DNA of 64,000 bases, taken from Actinernus sp. WN-2022. Taxonomy: Eukaryota; Cnidaria; Anthozoa; Actiniaria; Actinernidae. The stretch spans positions 50,192,021 through 50,256,020 of the forward strand of contig JAOWCC010001634.1 in the NCBI GenBank assembly GCA_030867875.1, written 5' to 3'. Within the stretch, counting starts at the first letter, position 1. Every line of letters begins with the position of its first letter. Shown here one piece after another: positions 22,863 to 33,786 of this stretch. Both the position numbers and the translations under genes were made by a program. The notes beneath the pieces were generated by a model. It did not search any database. It was not told where the DNA came from and saw only the letters and a list, made by a program, of their open reading frames with translations.

Positions 22863-23430
22863 TTAGCCGGGATCTGGCTTTGATCAGCCGCCATGGTCGT
22901 TTCAGGTCTCGTTAGAAATTCAGAATTCCTGTTGTAGGCCATGGCCAGCGTCGGTATTTTCACTCAGTCACTTCATGACATAGTAAGAATTCGGGAAAGC
23001 CGAGTGATCGAAGAAAACGTGTGGAAATTACGTACGATTCGTTATAAATTTCAGCCTCCTGCAAGATGTAGAAAATGAACACTAGCTCTAATCTTGGAAA
23101 ATTCACCACTCTACTCGAAAATGAAACTGCATACAGATCTAGATAGATGACTTTATTTATTGAGACCAACCCTAAATATTCACAAGGGGTATCTATAGCT
23201 GTTATTAGCTAAAGGAAAAGTTACATGTATTCCACAATATAATAGCACCTGTGCTTGGACAGTGAAGTTAGAAATAATATTATCAGTCCATTAGTCCTAC
23301 TGAAAAGCATTGATTTCTAAGAATGTTGAAAAGTATGGGTTGGTTAAACCCTGCTAAAAAGAATTGTTTTCTAAAATACAAAAAAAATCAATTAATATTT
23401 TTGAGCAAGTTGGTTCAGAGAGAGTGTTAT
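22863..23430. other. No gene recognised
   Basis: AT-rich spacer. No supported feature. Confidence 0.4.
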
Positions 23431-23695
23431 GTGAAGTTGATTTATTATAATTACTGGGAGCAGTCATGTGCTGGTATAATACTTTGTGAACGAAGAAATT
23501 GAGCTTGTGACCTGTGGCCATGGGAAAGACATTGCCATGGATGCTGGATGGCAAGCCGATCTTTAAAAACGCCGTGTACAAAGATTGGCAATCGACTAGA
23601 AGTGGAAAATAGCATTTACAAACAGGTTTTGCTAAAAACACTACTGATCTCGTACAAGTGCCTTTAAATATATGAATTAAGATTTGTTTGCCATC
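23431..23695 (-). repeat. Dispersed repeat, copy related to 31253-31510
   Basis: A minus-strand stretch with partial coding look (VLDGKQILIHIFKG, LAKPVCKCYFPLL, HGNVFPMATGHKLNFFVHK). The same order appears on the minus strand at 31447-31253 (LLDGKQTLKCCFKN, LLIKPVLP). At DNA level both share GCATTTACAAAC.GGTTTTG and TTTGTTTGCCATC.AGTA, in opposite orientation where compared. The two are diverged copies of one repeat, perhaps a decayed transposon or gene fragment. The family is not recognised. Confidence 0.45.
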
Positions 23696-23701
23696 TAGTA
23701 C

Positions 23702-23905
23702 AGGCCTACTCTGGGTCCTTAGGTCGCCGCGATGAAGTGCGACATTGAGCGACTTAAGGCGACATAAGCATTTTTTTACAAAAAACAATGAAATATTAGG
23801 CAACATTGGGCATTATAAGGCGACATTGGGCATTATAAGGCGACATTGGGCGATATAAGGCGACATTGGGCGACATAAGGCGACCTAAGGACCTAGAGTA
23901 GGCCT
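23702..23905. mobile_element. 204-bp MITE with internal 21-bp tandem repeats
   Basis: The ends are inverted: AGGCCTACTCTGGGTCCTTA on the left and the complement of TAAGGACCTAGAGTAGGCCT on the right. The 6-bp sequence TAGTAC flanks both sides (23696-23701 and 23906-23911), a likely target duplication. The interior is built of about six copies of a ~21-bp unit with the consensus GCGACATTGGGCGATATAAG. It inserted into or beside the dispersed repeat at 23431-23695. Confidence 0.85.
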
Positions 23906-23998
23906 TAGTACAGCCATGTGATTGCATTCCTACAGAAGGTTATTCCCATTATATATTAATGTTCATGAGCATGAACAGTGAACTGAATAGACCTAGTT

Positions 23999-24170
23999 AG
24001 CTTGCCTGTTTGTTGTACCATTTCAGACCACCTGACTTCCTTCAATAATGCATTTTTATTTTTCTGTATCCCAAGAGGAAATGTACCAATTTCTATAATT
24101 GGAAAACAAAGCACTGAATCTTCTGGAGAACTATCACATGGTTTGAAATGGGGCAACAAACAGGCAAGCT
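23999..24170. mobile_element. 172-bp inverted-repeat MITE, copy 1
   Basis: AGCTTGCCTGTTTGTTGTAC at the left is matched by the complement of CAACAAACAGGCAAGCT at the right. The arms continue inward (CCATTTCAGACCA / TGGTTTGAAATGG). The interior shares GGAAAACAAAGCACTGAATC with the copy at 33069-33249. No coding capacity. Confidence 0.7.
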
Positions 24171-24239
24171 GACGACTTCTATTATCTGCCTACCCTAGCA
24201 CAAACCATGTATGACACAAAAATATGTTGGAACTCCATG

Positions 24240-25500
24240 AACTCAGGGCCTCTTGTTTCTCGTTATAAAATAACCCACAGAAAATACGCGCTCTGATTGG
24301 TTGAAAGCCGTGTTTCTATAACTCTTTATAAAATAACCCAGAGGAAACTCGCGCGCTGATTGCCTGAAAGCCGTGTTTATATGAGAGTCCATAGACATGG
24401 AAATTCGCTGGCACGCGATTGTGAATGAACTGATCAAAATGGCAAACGACAAGGAAGAATGTTGACTTTCAATAATATGATTCAGTGTAATCAGCAAAAC
24501 CGACATATATATTTAACAAAAATACAGCCAACCGACGAAGTTATCAAATTTGCTAACCATCCCGGCCAAGATATTTTTATTTGTGGTCCAACAAACAAAA
24601 GTCGAAACCACTTTTCGTCTAACTTATTTCGTACGGTAAAACTAAAACACACAAACGGCTAACAAGTCTAGTTTTTAAACAACCTCCTTATAGATGAATA
24701 GAGCAAAGAATGGAGCTAGAGACTAGAGTAGACGAGAGGGAAAAGCAAGGCAACACTCTTTCAATTTTTGTTCTCTGTCGTTTTTTATCCCAAACTAAAA
24801 CTAGAAGGACATATACGTATTTGTCGGCGACGAAGTCACGAAATAATAAGCCTTCATATAAGGCAAATTGTTATCATTCACTCTGTTTGGTCTTAGATAA
24901 TTCAGATAAGGTTTTTAGCTTTCTCCTTGCCATTTTATGAACAACTACATGAATTTTGCAAACTCACGTGCGACAGTTGTGAAGTTGATATTTTGTTGAT
25001 TTTTTCACAGAACAAAATGAGTTTTTCCCTCTTACCTTGCACTCTTAGCCTCATCTCATTGGAAGGAAAGTTCCAACAGCTAGATCTTTCCATTGAGTTT
25101 GGTGAAAATAAAAGTTCATTCACCTAATTAAAACCTGCTTCAAAGTTCAACAGGGGAATCATGTTTCCTCGTGTACAAAAACACCCAGTTCAAGTCCTCC
25201 ACTCCTTGAATGCCTTTCGCCTTAAATTTCCGGGAAAGCATGTCTTGACTCCGGAGTTAGTCTTTTCGGGGACTGTTGAAGCAGAGGTTTTTAAAATAGA
25301 GCCACACACTGACACAGAGCCAGAGGACACAGAGCATTCCTTCGTTTCTCTCAGTTCTGTATCGGGGGATTTCCCGCGCTGTGCAAACTCACCGTCGGTC
25401 GATTTCCGGCGACTGTTACGGTTAGGAGAATTGATCTTCTGATCGTGCGTGCGTACGATTTTCTCTCGTGTTTTTCCTGTTCGTTATTTTATAAAAGCAA
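24240..25500. other. Non-coding, with a ~70-bp tandem duplication
   Basis: At 24256-24387 two imperfect copies of a ~70-bp segment each contain TTATAAAATAACCCA and TGAAAGCCGTGTTT. Otherwise no feature is supported. An open frame at 25161-25442 has no recognisable domain. Confidence 0.5.
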
Positions 25501-25673
25501 TATAACACGCTTTTCATGTCTTTGTTCTCTTATATAAACACTTGGGATATGTTGGGAGAACGCAGAAAAACTTGAAAATCACTCGCCTAGCGGCTCGTGA
25601 TTTTCAAGTTTTTCTTTGTTCTCCCAACATATCCCGCGTGTTTATATAAGAGAACAAAGACATGCGTGTTATA
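25501..25673. mobile_element. 173-bp foldback element
   Basis: A near-perfect palindrome. The left arm TATAACACGC...TCATGTCTTTGTTCTC...GGGATATGTTGGGAGAAC and the right arm carrying its complement meet around CACTCGCCTAGCGGCTCGTG. Arms are about 80 bp. Probably a small foldback MITE. Confidence 0.8.
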
Positions 25674-26141
25674 GAGCTCTATTCCGGTTGCTTAAATAGA
25701 AACATGGCAAATTATGCCGGCATCGTGGCCTTGAACTCAATTTGAAACTCGGCGAAATAATTCCTACACTTTTCTAAAAACATTGAGCACTAAATTCAAT
25801 TCGACGAAGAACCAGCTACAGTATTGTAAGAAACGACAATGTGTTGTTAGTTTAGGAACAAGCCGATGTTTTATTGAACTCAAAACAATCTCAAAGTACG
25901 AATTACAACATTCATTTCTGTGGACAAAGTTGAGTTGGTCGCAATTTGTGTGATATTAAACAATCATTTTCGCCAAAACAGTCTATTTTGGCTGACTAAG
26001 CTCAATTAAAAACCATCGTTTGGTAGATTTAAGCCGGAGAACTTAAAAAAATCCTGTCTTAAATATTTCTAGATGCACAAAATAGAGGTTAAAATAGAAA
26101 TGGAAATAAAAAATACAGCAAATGTGGAGCACAAACCTGAC
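25674..26141. other. No gene recognised
   Basis: AT-rich spacer. No supported feature. Confidence 0.4.
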
Positions 26142-26367
26142 AAAGTTGATGGGTGTTACTAAAACGAGTAACGCAGTAACGAGTAATGAGTAACGGAGTA
26201 ACGGGAAAACGAGTAACGACCAAAAATTGCAAGAGGTAAAAAAATTAGAAAACGAGTAACGACCAAAAATTGCAAGGGGTAAAAAATAAGAAGAATTCTT
26301 TACAGAAAATATTTACAGAAAATTTACGGAGATACCAAGATATGGTAAATGGGGAAACATATTTTCC

Positions 26368-27438
26368 CACAGAAATATAGTTTTGACTAGCCTGAATTTC
26401 AGCCGTCTCCTGCAGTTCGTTCCTCCGAACCGGAGGAGACGGCTGAAATTCAGGCTAAGTTTTGGTAGCAATTTTTCACATACCAAAAACTGTTAAAAAA
26501 GGAAGTTTTTAACCGGAAGTAAAACGTTCTGTTTGATTGACAGCAGGTCAATTAACACATGACATGTGCTCACTCGCCCGTGACGACTAGCATAAATTCA
26601 TTTCATGTTTATTGAGAAACGTTTTTCCACCCTCGATCCATGGGTTGTTGGTCTCATGTCTTCCAAAAGGGAAATCTTGCGCTATTTTCTACGCTTTCGA
26701 TTTTCAACCAAAACAGAGTTTTTAAAAAGCTTTAACTCAAGAAGAATTTATTCGATTTGTCTGATTTTTTTACAAAATGTCAATTGATATCTCTGCTGCA
26801 AAAATTGTTGGGGAATTCTAAAAAGAGAGCTCTTGACGGTGTTTGCATTCCCGCATATCTACCCTTATATCTAGTCGGATTTATGTTTTCGCCTTTTCAC
26901 AGAAAGCATGATAACCAAATCGAATTTTGATATTCCCCTGCACGGTTTTGTATAAACGATTCCCCCGAAATGCGACAAAGCAACCATAAAATATTTTTGG
27001 AGTTGGAGCTTCTGAAAGCCATCTCACTTCTTCTTTATGTTCAGATGTGGACCACTCGGCACTCTGTCTGAACTTGTCGGGTTTTGCGAGGCTCGTAGTC
27101 GTATGCATTGTTTGGCCTTGGTTTGCTTCTTTCCAAGCTAAGGGCATCCTGCTGGAGCTTAGCCCTGCTGGAGCATTTAGCCATGCTTGCTTTTTGGAAG
27201 ACATAAGGCCAACAACCCATGGATCGGGGCTGGAAAAATGTCATGTGTTAATTGACCTGCTGTCAATCAAACAGAACATTTTACTTCCGGTTAAAAACTT
27301 CCTTTTGCGTACTGATTTTTTTTGTTACAGTTTTTGGTATGTGAAAAATTGCTGCCAAAACTTAGCTTGAATTTCAGCCGTCTCCTCCGGAGGAGACGGT
27401 TGAAATTCAGGTTAGCCAAAACTACATTTCTGTGGAAA
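26368..27438. repeat. Nested foldback with two related hairpins
   Basis: Within the MULE-like element, 26368-26580 is present in reverse complement at 27241-27438. It includes GTCAATTAACACATGAC or its complement, and TTTTTAACCGGAAGTAAAA or its complement. Each arm contains a hairpin with the stem GAATTTCAGCCGTCTCC (26388-26457 and 27364-27416). The middle also pairs (CATGGGTTGTTGG at 26640 with CCAACAACCCATGG near 27209). The whole could fold into a very long stem. A 107-codon minus frame (26881-27204) is not recognised. Confidence 0.75.
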
Positions 27439-27500
27439 AGTATTCCCCCCCCCCCCCCCCCCATTTTTTAAATTTTAAAGGAAATTTGAGATCTTCGTAT

Positions 27501-28099
27501 CCCCGGGGGGGGTACTCCTGTTTGTGACGTATTATGTATGTGCCGCCCGGGTGGGTCAGGGTTTTGAGCTCGGTTTGGGCAGGTAGGGTCAGGGTTTTGA
27601 CCTGATTTGGGCAGATCAGGGTCAGGATTTGAGGATAATTTGGGTTCAGTCAGGGTCGGGGTTCAGGTTTTTTAGGCAGTTAGGGTTCAGTTTTTTTTAG
27701 CTACTATGTCAAAAAAAGACATTCTGTTGCTGCATTTTGATCGCCTGCCCACATGCAAGCACTGAGGTTCCCATACATCGTGACGCCGCTAATTCGTATT
27801 TCAGTACTTATCTATGTACTTCATCTGCTGATTTGTTTACCCAATGACACGTCCCGACTTGAAATGTTCCGTATTTTGCATGCAATCCTGGTATGCGGTA
27901 TACCGGCCGGGGTATATATCCGACCGTGTTTTGAAAACAATTTAAAGAAGGGGCAATCAGGGTTTTTTTTTCCCAAAAGGGGGCAATCAGGGTTTTGGAG
28001 CTCGGATTGGGTCAAACAGGGTCAGGGTTTGAGTCTCTTGGCCTCACATACATACCCATTTTTCATGTAAGTACCCCCCCCCCCCCCCCCCCCCCCGGG
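27501..28099. mobile_element. Poly-G-ended MITE, copy 2, with 7-bp target duplication
   Basis: Starts CCCCGGGGGGGGTACTCC and ends in GTAC followed by a C run and GGG, an inverted pair that continues with TATGTATGTG or its complement. TTCGTAT flanks both ends (27494-27500 and 28100-28106). The surrounding DNA (AAATTTGAGAT.TTCGTAT) recurs uninterrupted at about 28240-28260, confirming an insertion. The interior carries repeats of AGGGTCAGGGTTTTGA type. The overall design matches the element at 11511-11850. Confidence 0.85.
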
Positions 28100-28310
28100 T
28101 TCGTATCACTGTATCACCGTATCATCGTATCACCGTATCACCGTATCACTGTATCTTGGTATCTCCGTATCATTGTATCTTGTAACACGTTATATACCAA
28201 GCCATTTAGCGGGGCCATTTCGCGTCCGCATAAAACTAGGAAATTTGAGATGTTCGTATCACTGTATCACCGTATCTGTATCTTGGTATCTTGTAACACG
28301 TTATATGCCA
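28100..28310. repeat. CGTATCAC microsatellite in two blocks
   Basis: About ten imperfect copies of the 8-mer CGTATCAC/TGTATCAC at 28101-28190 are followed by TTGTAACACGTTATATACCAAGCC. A shorter second block with the same tail lies at 28253-28310. The two blocks form a larger direct repeat. Confidence 0.8.
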
Positions 28311-28550
28311 AGCCCTAAAGGACGCCATGACTAAAGTCCAGTCTGCATTCTTTGTCAAGTGACATTTATGGCGCGAAAATGGAAGGCCGGGCATTGTTGA
28401 CATTTTCGTAAATTTTCTGTAAATATTTTCTGTGAAGAATTCTTCTTATTTTTTACCCCTTGCAATGTTTGGTCGTTACTCGTTTTCTCGTTACTCCGTT
28501 ACTCATTACTCGTTACTGCGTTACTCGTTTTAGTAACACCCAAAGTTGAT

Positions 28551-29764
28551 CAGCATCCAAGTGCTACAGTCTTCTACAGATGCTAAAACTCCATCCAACG
28601 CCGTCCCTTTCGACTACTCTTGGTTAATTGAGGAATGTACGGTTCAGTATGACTCTCTACAGGTGCCGTAGAGGATGAGAATGGCAAGGAAATCTGATCA
28701 AGCTTGAAGTGTCTGATGAAAACAACCTGCCGTCCGTATGCGACCGCATGAGGCATGACACACGGCGAATCGACGAAGAACTATTCTAGTCCTTGGAAGA
28801 CAGAATGTACAAAACAACTGATGACCCGAGTGATGACTTCCATGCTTTGTAGCTCTAGATTTTAAAGACCCAGGGTCGACCATCACGCATAGCGCGCCTC
28901 TGTTTTTGTTTTGTTCGGCACCAAGACGAGGCTTCTGTTGTTTCGAGTGAACTGAACTGCGCTTGTTCTTCGTCGTGTGGTTCGTTCAGTCGTTGGCACG
29001 AAGCTTTTAAAGAACAAACGGTTCCACGAGGGATTCCAATTCATCTATTGGTTCAGTAGAGCAAGAATGGAGATGAAATGCGTATGGCTCGTTAATTGTG
29101 GATATTCAAATCGACGAAGAACTAAAGGAAGTTTGATCTTCGACTTCGATTATTATCTGTGAACAGGATAACAACATTACTCGATTTATTAATCTCAGTC
29201 GGGTCATCCTGGAAGCCGATTTAAACCGAGTAAAATGCACATGCAAAGGTCAGAGCACAATGAGTAGAAGCAAGGTTTCTTGAAAATGCCGCGAAATACG
29301 AAAGCCGCGCGAAGTGTCACGACCTAGGTGGTTGCGATAAAACAAGGTAAGCTGTAAGTTGACTGGGATTAGCTGACAGTAATGTTGTTTGAGATTGTCT
29401 CGATGATACAAATGATGTGTTATTTATATTTCGGTTTAACAGAACGAAGAAAGAGCCGATAGCATTCAACCTGCAGCGGTGCAAGATGGGGGCCATACGA
29501 TTATGAGTTATAATTTCTCAGGGTGAAATAAAAGTATTAAAAATACGTATAATTTTCAGAAATCGTATTTAATACCTGTTTCAACCCAACTTGGATCCCT
29601 TCGTAGCACAATCACATGAAAATCTTTTGATTGCTCATTTTCAACAGAAAAGCATGCACAATTTTGCAATGAACACCTTCCCAAAAAAATGAAAATAACT
29701 ATAAATAAAAATGCATGTATAGGTAAATAAGTTGTCTTTTTAGTACTTTGTTTCAAGCCTGGAC
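28551..29764. other. No gene recognised
   Basis: Mixed-composition spacer. The small open frame at 28977-29162 has a weak zinc-finger-like look (NCGYSNRRRTKGS) but too little to call. Confidence 0.4.
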
Positions 29765-30245
29765 ATGGAGAAAAAAGACAAGCTATTGATCAACCTTTTA
29801 GGCATGAGTAGAGGCAGCCTAATTGACTTCACAAAACAGCTAGTTGGAATACCTGGAGAAAACTGGGGACCACCTGCAGGAAATCGTCCAGACTGGTGTA
29901 AATTCAAGGTGTCTGCCCATGCCAGACAAACAGAATGTGTGTTGCAAGTGGGTAACCTGTGTTACTGCACATACAGCTCGTAGAAACGTTTTTAGACAGA
30001 TATATCCTGGAGGTCTGTATCAAAACAAGGTGCGACACATGTAGATGAGTTTAATTTCACAATGGAAAGTTTTAGGAAAGCTGCATATAAATAACTTGCC
30101 CTGTGGAGGTATGGAAAGATTGGCAGAGGATAGACACGTCATATCTGATTGTTCAGTTATAGCCTCTTACCCACCCTCAGTTGGGAGTTCCCTCCAGACT
30201 TTATGGAGGGTGGGTAAATGGCTATGTAGGCTACTTCAGTCATGA
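29765..30245 (+). pseudogene. Broken P2X7-C-terminal-like (Cys-rich) gene fragment
   Basis: Across three plus-strand frames the sequence follows the cytoplasmic C-terminal domain of P2X7-type receptors, a module that is also common in free-standing form in cnidarian genomes. One frame has GNRPDWCK. The next has RCLPMPDKQNVCCKWVTCVT. A third has LDRYILEVCIKTRCDTC and FRKAAYK, then LALWRYGKIGRG. Finally DRHVISDCSVIASYP appears. The family pattern is W-C-x-C..C.PMP....CC, then C(L/I)..R.D, then (AY)RQ..LW..G..G, then R.VIPSC. The order is right but frameshifts and stops interrupt it several times. It is a decayed copy and is assigned from memory of the family. Confidence 0.65.
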
Positions 30246-30540
30246 TGACTGAATCCAGTATCCTGTACCAGACGAGGGCACATGGGTTTTCGGGCTAGTT
30301 TACATCTTACAACTATACATAATGGTCTGGGATCAATTCAGTAAAACTTTTACACCTTTAATTAATAGTAATTTTAACATAGCTGGCAATGGACATACTT
30401 GTAAAATACTGTGTAAAAGTTTTACCAAATTGGCCACTGGTTCAGTATCACTCACAATAATTTATAAGCATAAGTACAAGCATTTTACTCAGCTGCAATC
30501 ATAGGTGCCTACTGCTTGTACCTACACCAATTTCTTTTTG
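30246..30540. other. No gene recognised
   Basis: AT-rich, non-coding. Confidence 0.4.
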
Positions 30541-30544
30541 CTCA

Positions 30545-30672
30545 TTATGCAGTCCTCCCAAAAACGTCTGCTGAAATGAGCAACACATTCCTTTCCCAGA
30601 GACTGACCAATCAAAGGCTTCCAAAATTATTGGGAGGAATGTGTGACGAGCCAAAAGAGTATCTGCATAAGA
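30545..30672. mobile_element. Imperfect inverted-repeat MITE
   Basis: TATGCAGTCCTCCCAAAAAC and GAGCAACACATTCCT on the left are answered on the right by GGAGGAATGTGTGACGAGCC and TCTGCATAAGAGGCT. A related right-arm fragment exists at 5541-5612, so this is a dispersed family. Arms are diverged. Confidence 0.55.
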
Positions 30673-31252
30673 GGCTTGTGTAGGTTTATCGACAGATCTT
30701 TGCTCACATTAAAATTAATGTATTTGTTATTTGCCATTAACAGATTCCTTACTGGAAATGGTATATTAAAGTAATATTTTTTAAACTATTTAGGTAGCCA
30801 CATCAATTACAATCTCAGTTGGAACAGTGATAACTTATATGGCTTTTACATAGCTGGACATCGAAAAAGCTGGAAAACCATTATGTAATATACCTTTTGG
30901 GTAGAATGCATAAAGCTAAAGAACACTCAAATGTTGTTACAGAGTACATGTAGTTGTTTTGTGGTAAAAAAAATACACAAATCAAGGAACATTGTTTGTG
31001 CACCCATTTCTCCTAGAAAATAATGGTTCACCTTGGCCACTTTGAGGAAATAGCAAGAATGTGGAATTATTTGTAGTTATGTTGGCAATATGTGTAGTCA
31101 AATGCAATTAGACCACTACCAAACATTTTAAAGACGATGACATTTCTAGTCTTCCCTGCATTCTCACCCCACAAATGCCTGCTCGTCCGACATTCCTTTC
31201 TCGATTGTCATTGTGTCATGTAGTTTCCTTCAAAACTAGTGTTATGGGCCAA
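30673..31252. other. No gene recognised
   Basis: AT-rich spacer. Nothing supported. Confidence 0.4.
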
Positions 31253-31510
31253 TCACTTGGTTGTACTGACAGGGTGGCAAAAAATATTCATATATGAGAT
31301 TGGTAGTACTGGTTTTATTAGCAAAACCAGTTTGTAAATGCTATTTTCCACCTCCAACCATAATATTGTTGGGTTTTTAAAGCAGCATTTTAAAGTTTGT
31401 TTGCCATCCAGTAAAGCCTTTCCCATTGAATCACGAGTGCAATTCATTCACTATTGAAGTGATACATCAGCATGTGACTGTTTCCAATAAAACTGATACT
31501 ATTTATGTTT
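31253..31510 (-). repeat. Dispersed repeat, copy related to 23431-23695
   Basis: See the related copy for shared motifs. Here the minus strand shows LLDGKQTLKCCFKN and LLIKPVLP in one frame. Identity is partial and the copy is not coding. Confidence 0.4.
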
Positions 31511-31589
31511 CAAAAAGTATTTGTAGTTTGCATATGAATCAGGGGCATAGCAAGGGGATGCCCTTGACCCCCCTTTGGTAAATTATTGA

Positions 31590-31745
31590 ATAATAATAAT
31601 TGAAGACCTCTGTGGAAAAAGGGCATAAGAGACTCTTGATCACATTCTAAATTCTCCTTCAATTTCTTTGTTTTCTAAGGGAGAATTTAGAATGTGATCA
31701 AGTCACTTACACCCTTTTTCCATTAAGGTCTTCAATTATTAATAA
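31590..31745. mobile_element. 156-bp foldback element
   Basis: AATAATTGAAGACCTC..TGG and AAAAAGGG on the left pair with CCCTTTTTCC and GGTCTTCAATTATT on the right. The inner arm TGATCACATTCTAAATTCTC pairs with GAGAATTTAGAATGTGATCA. The loop is about 20 bp of TTCAATTTCTTTG. Confidence 0.8.
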
Positions 31746-33068
31746 CATGCCCTTTGAGGTAAGCACCTCAGTCCAACATTTGTGTTGGGACCCCCCTGGG
31801 AATAAGAATAATTTATTTTAACTTGTGATCTTCAATGAAGTACATGCTGCCATTCCTAAATGCTCTAAGGGTAGCCATTTTCTTTTTGTTGTACAATCTT
31901 GTGGCCAAGGTCAACTGACTGTGGAAAGCTAATTCTGATTGGTCAAACATTGAGAAAGTAATGTCCATTGCAGGCATTGTGGGGTGAGAATGTGTGATGC
32001 CCTAAAAATTAATGGGGGGAGGCTGTGCTTCATCCTCTGAAGAATTATAGAATTTAGCAAATCATGACATATTGGTCTGTATAATAATTATTATTCATTA
32101 GCTCATTACTGTTTTCAATGAAGCGATACCTTGGAAGTTAGAAAAATTGTATTTAGCTGACCATCAATCAAAAGGTAATTAAGCCTGGTTAAAGCTTTGT
32201 ATGAGACAAGACTCTTGTTTGATCGACATATGGGTAAATGCAATTTTTCAACTTCAAACACCCAGGGTCTCACTTCAACGAATACAATGTACAGTAATAA
32301 TCAAACTTAAATCTAGAGCCCAAACTAGGTCATGTCTAATTGGTATGCAAAGTGGAAATAGTTAATGGTTGGCTTACAGCCAAGTATTATTTCTGCCAAA
32401 AAGTATGAAAATATTTCTTTGCCATCTTGTTTTTACTTATTTTAAAATTACCCAAGTATTCTATAGTCCTCTAATAGCCAACATGTATCGAAGGAACCTC
32501 GTTACTTGTAATTTCAAGAAAAAGCTTTATTTTTCTTCATCTTGGATTTTTACAAAGTGGTTGTTGCGACATTGATAGACCTATTGTTCACTAAAAGAAT
32601 AAGCATTTCCCTTGTTAAAAAATCGAGTTGTCCAACAAACATTTTGACTTCAAATCAGTCAGAGGTAGTCAAAGTTAGGGATATAACTTATAAGAAACTA
32701 GGTCCCCCAGGTAAACAACATACATCTTTGATTCAAGGGGCTCCATCAACCCTCTAATGATAAACTTTCTCATGATGAAAGACAACATAATTACAATGTA
32801 GTAGTATGCCAGCTATACTTGGCAAAGTTTGAGTGAATGAAAAATACTACTTTTAAGTTCCTAAAATAAGCTTTTGTAATCCACTTTAATCTTTACCATC
32901 CTCTGCTGAAAAAGTTTGAAAAAAGCATATCAGAACATTCACATGGTACTTCTCTTCTAATAATATAAGGCTGACGATCAGCTGGGTAATCAAAATGTCA
33001 GTCACCAGCAACAGTACTTTGCAAGACTACCGGTACTACCACCCAGACAACTTCCAATCGACCGATTT
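31746..33068. other. No gene recognised
   Basis: AT-rich spacer with short unsupported frames (32369-32757). Confidence 0.4.
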
Positions 33069-33249
33069 AGCTAGTACATTTAATTTGTTGTCCCAATTCA
33101 GGTTACCTGAATATTGTCCCTTCGGTAATGTTTTCTTGTTTTTCTGTATCCAAATTGGAATGTATAAATTTCTCTGAATGGAAGACAAAGCACTGAATCC
33201 CTAGCGAGCTGTTGCATGCTCTGAATTGGGACAACAAATGCACAAGCTA
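33069..33249. mobile_element. Inverted-repeat MITE, copy 2
   Basis: The outer AGCT..T and TTTGTTGTCCCAATTCAG on the left pair with CTGAATTGGGACAACAAA and AGCT on the right. The interior AGACAAAGCACTGAATC is shared with the element at 23999-24170. Diverged copy of the same family. Confidence 0.65.
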
Positions 33250-33255
33250 CATGTA

Positions 33256-33419
33256 ATGTACTGATCAAATTGAAACATCAACATATCTTTCCCTCCCCCC
33301 TGGCATTTGAACTGTTGGATTTTGGGTTGTTCAAATTATCATCCCCCAGTCCAAAAATGTTGTTCAAATGCCTGATACCACTGTCATTTTAGGCAATGTT
33401 TCGATTTGATCAGTACATA
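33256..33419. mobile_element. 164-bp foldback element
   Basis: ATGTACTGATCAAATTGAAA on the left pairs with the complement TTTCGATTTGATCAGTACAT on the right. A GGCATTTGAAC / GTTCAAATGCC pair lies further inside. No coding capacity. Confidence 0.75.
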
Positions 33420-33786
33420 AATCAGTCTATTGTTGGAGCAATGTCCTTTGGATTGAAGTTATCTTCATCAGACTGCTGAGAGAAATTGCCCTCGAACTGT
33501 TTCCATTCTTACAGCATTTGAGCAGTCATGTAGGAGAAGTAGGCATACATGTATATGTACATATATTTTCTCCTCCTTCACTTCTGCATGGTACTTCTGG
33601 GTTCTTCCAGACTTGGTCTCCACAGGCTTGCAGAAGAGATGTATGTTGTGATCAACAGCAGCAAGGATAATTTTCATGAAATACAATGTAGGGGTACCTG
33701 TAGCCATGAAATATTAAGTTTAGTTTTAGACAAAGTTCTGCAGAACAAATCATTAAATAGAGGGGGCATGGAATGTTGAGGAAACT
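33420..33786. other. No gene recognised
   Basis: Spacer. Short frames on both strands overlap here without recognisable domains. Confidence 0.4.

Larger units (their letters stand above)
26151..28541. mobile_element. Mutator-like non-autonomous element, 2.4 kb, 9-bp target duplication
   Basis: The ends are inverted: GGGTGTTACTAAAACGAGTA on the left and the complement of TACTCGTTTTAGTAACACCC on the right. The arms extend about 180 bp, through runs of GAGTAACG units and an AAGAATTC segment. The 9-bp sequence AAAGTTGAT lies directly outside both ends (26142-26150 and 28542-28550). A 9-bp duplication with long inverted ends is typical of Mutator (MULE) transposons, hence the tentative assignment. 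No transposase is present. Inside are two hairpins, a second nested inverted pair (26368-27438), a poly-G MITE and a microsatellite. Confidence 0.85.

Noticed and set aside
25161..25442. 93-codon plus frame
   Set aside because: No domain, no splice signals and no homology that I can recognise.
26881..27204. 107-codon minus frame inside the Mutator-like element as a transposase
   Set aside because: No DDE or zinc motif. The frame lies between the inverted arms and is too short.
27540..28040. Telomeric repeat tract (AGGGTCAGGGTTTTG)
   Set aside because: The units are irregular and lie inside a MITE bounded by a target duplication. They are not TTAGGG arrays.
28977..29162. THAP-like zinc finger start
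   Set aside because: Only a loose resemblance (C..N C....R...KG). The later zinc ligands and the AVPTIF-type box are missing.
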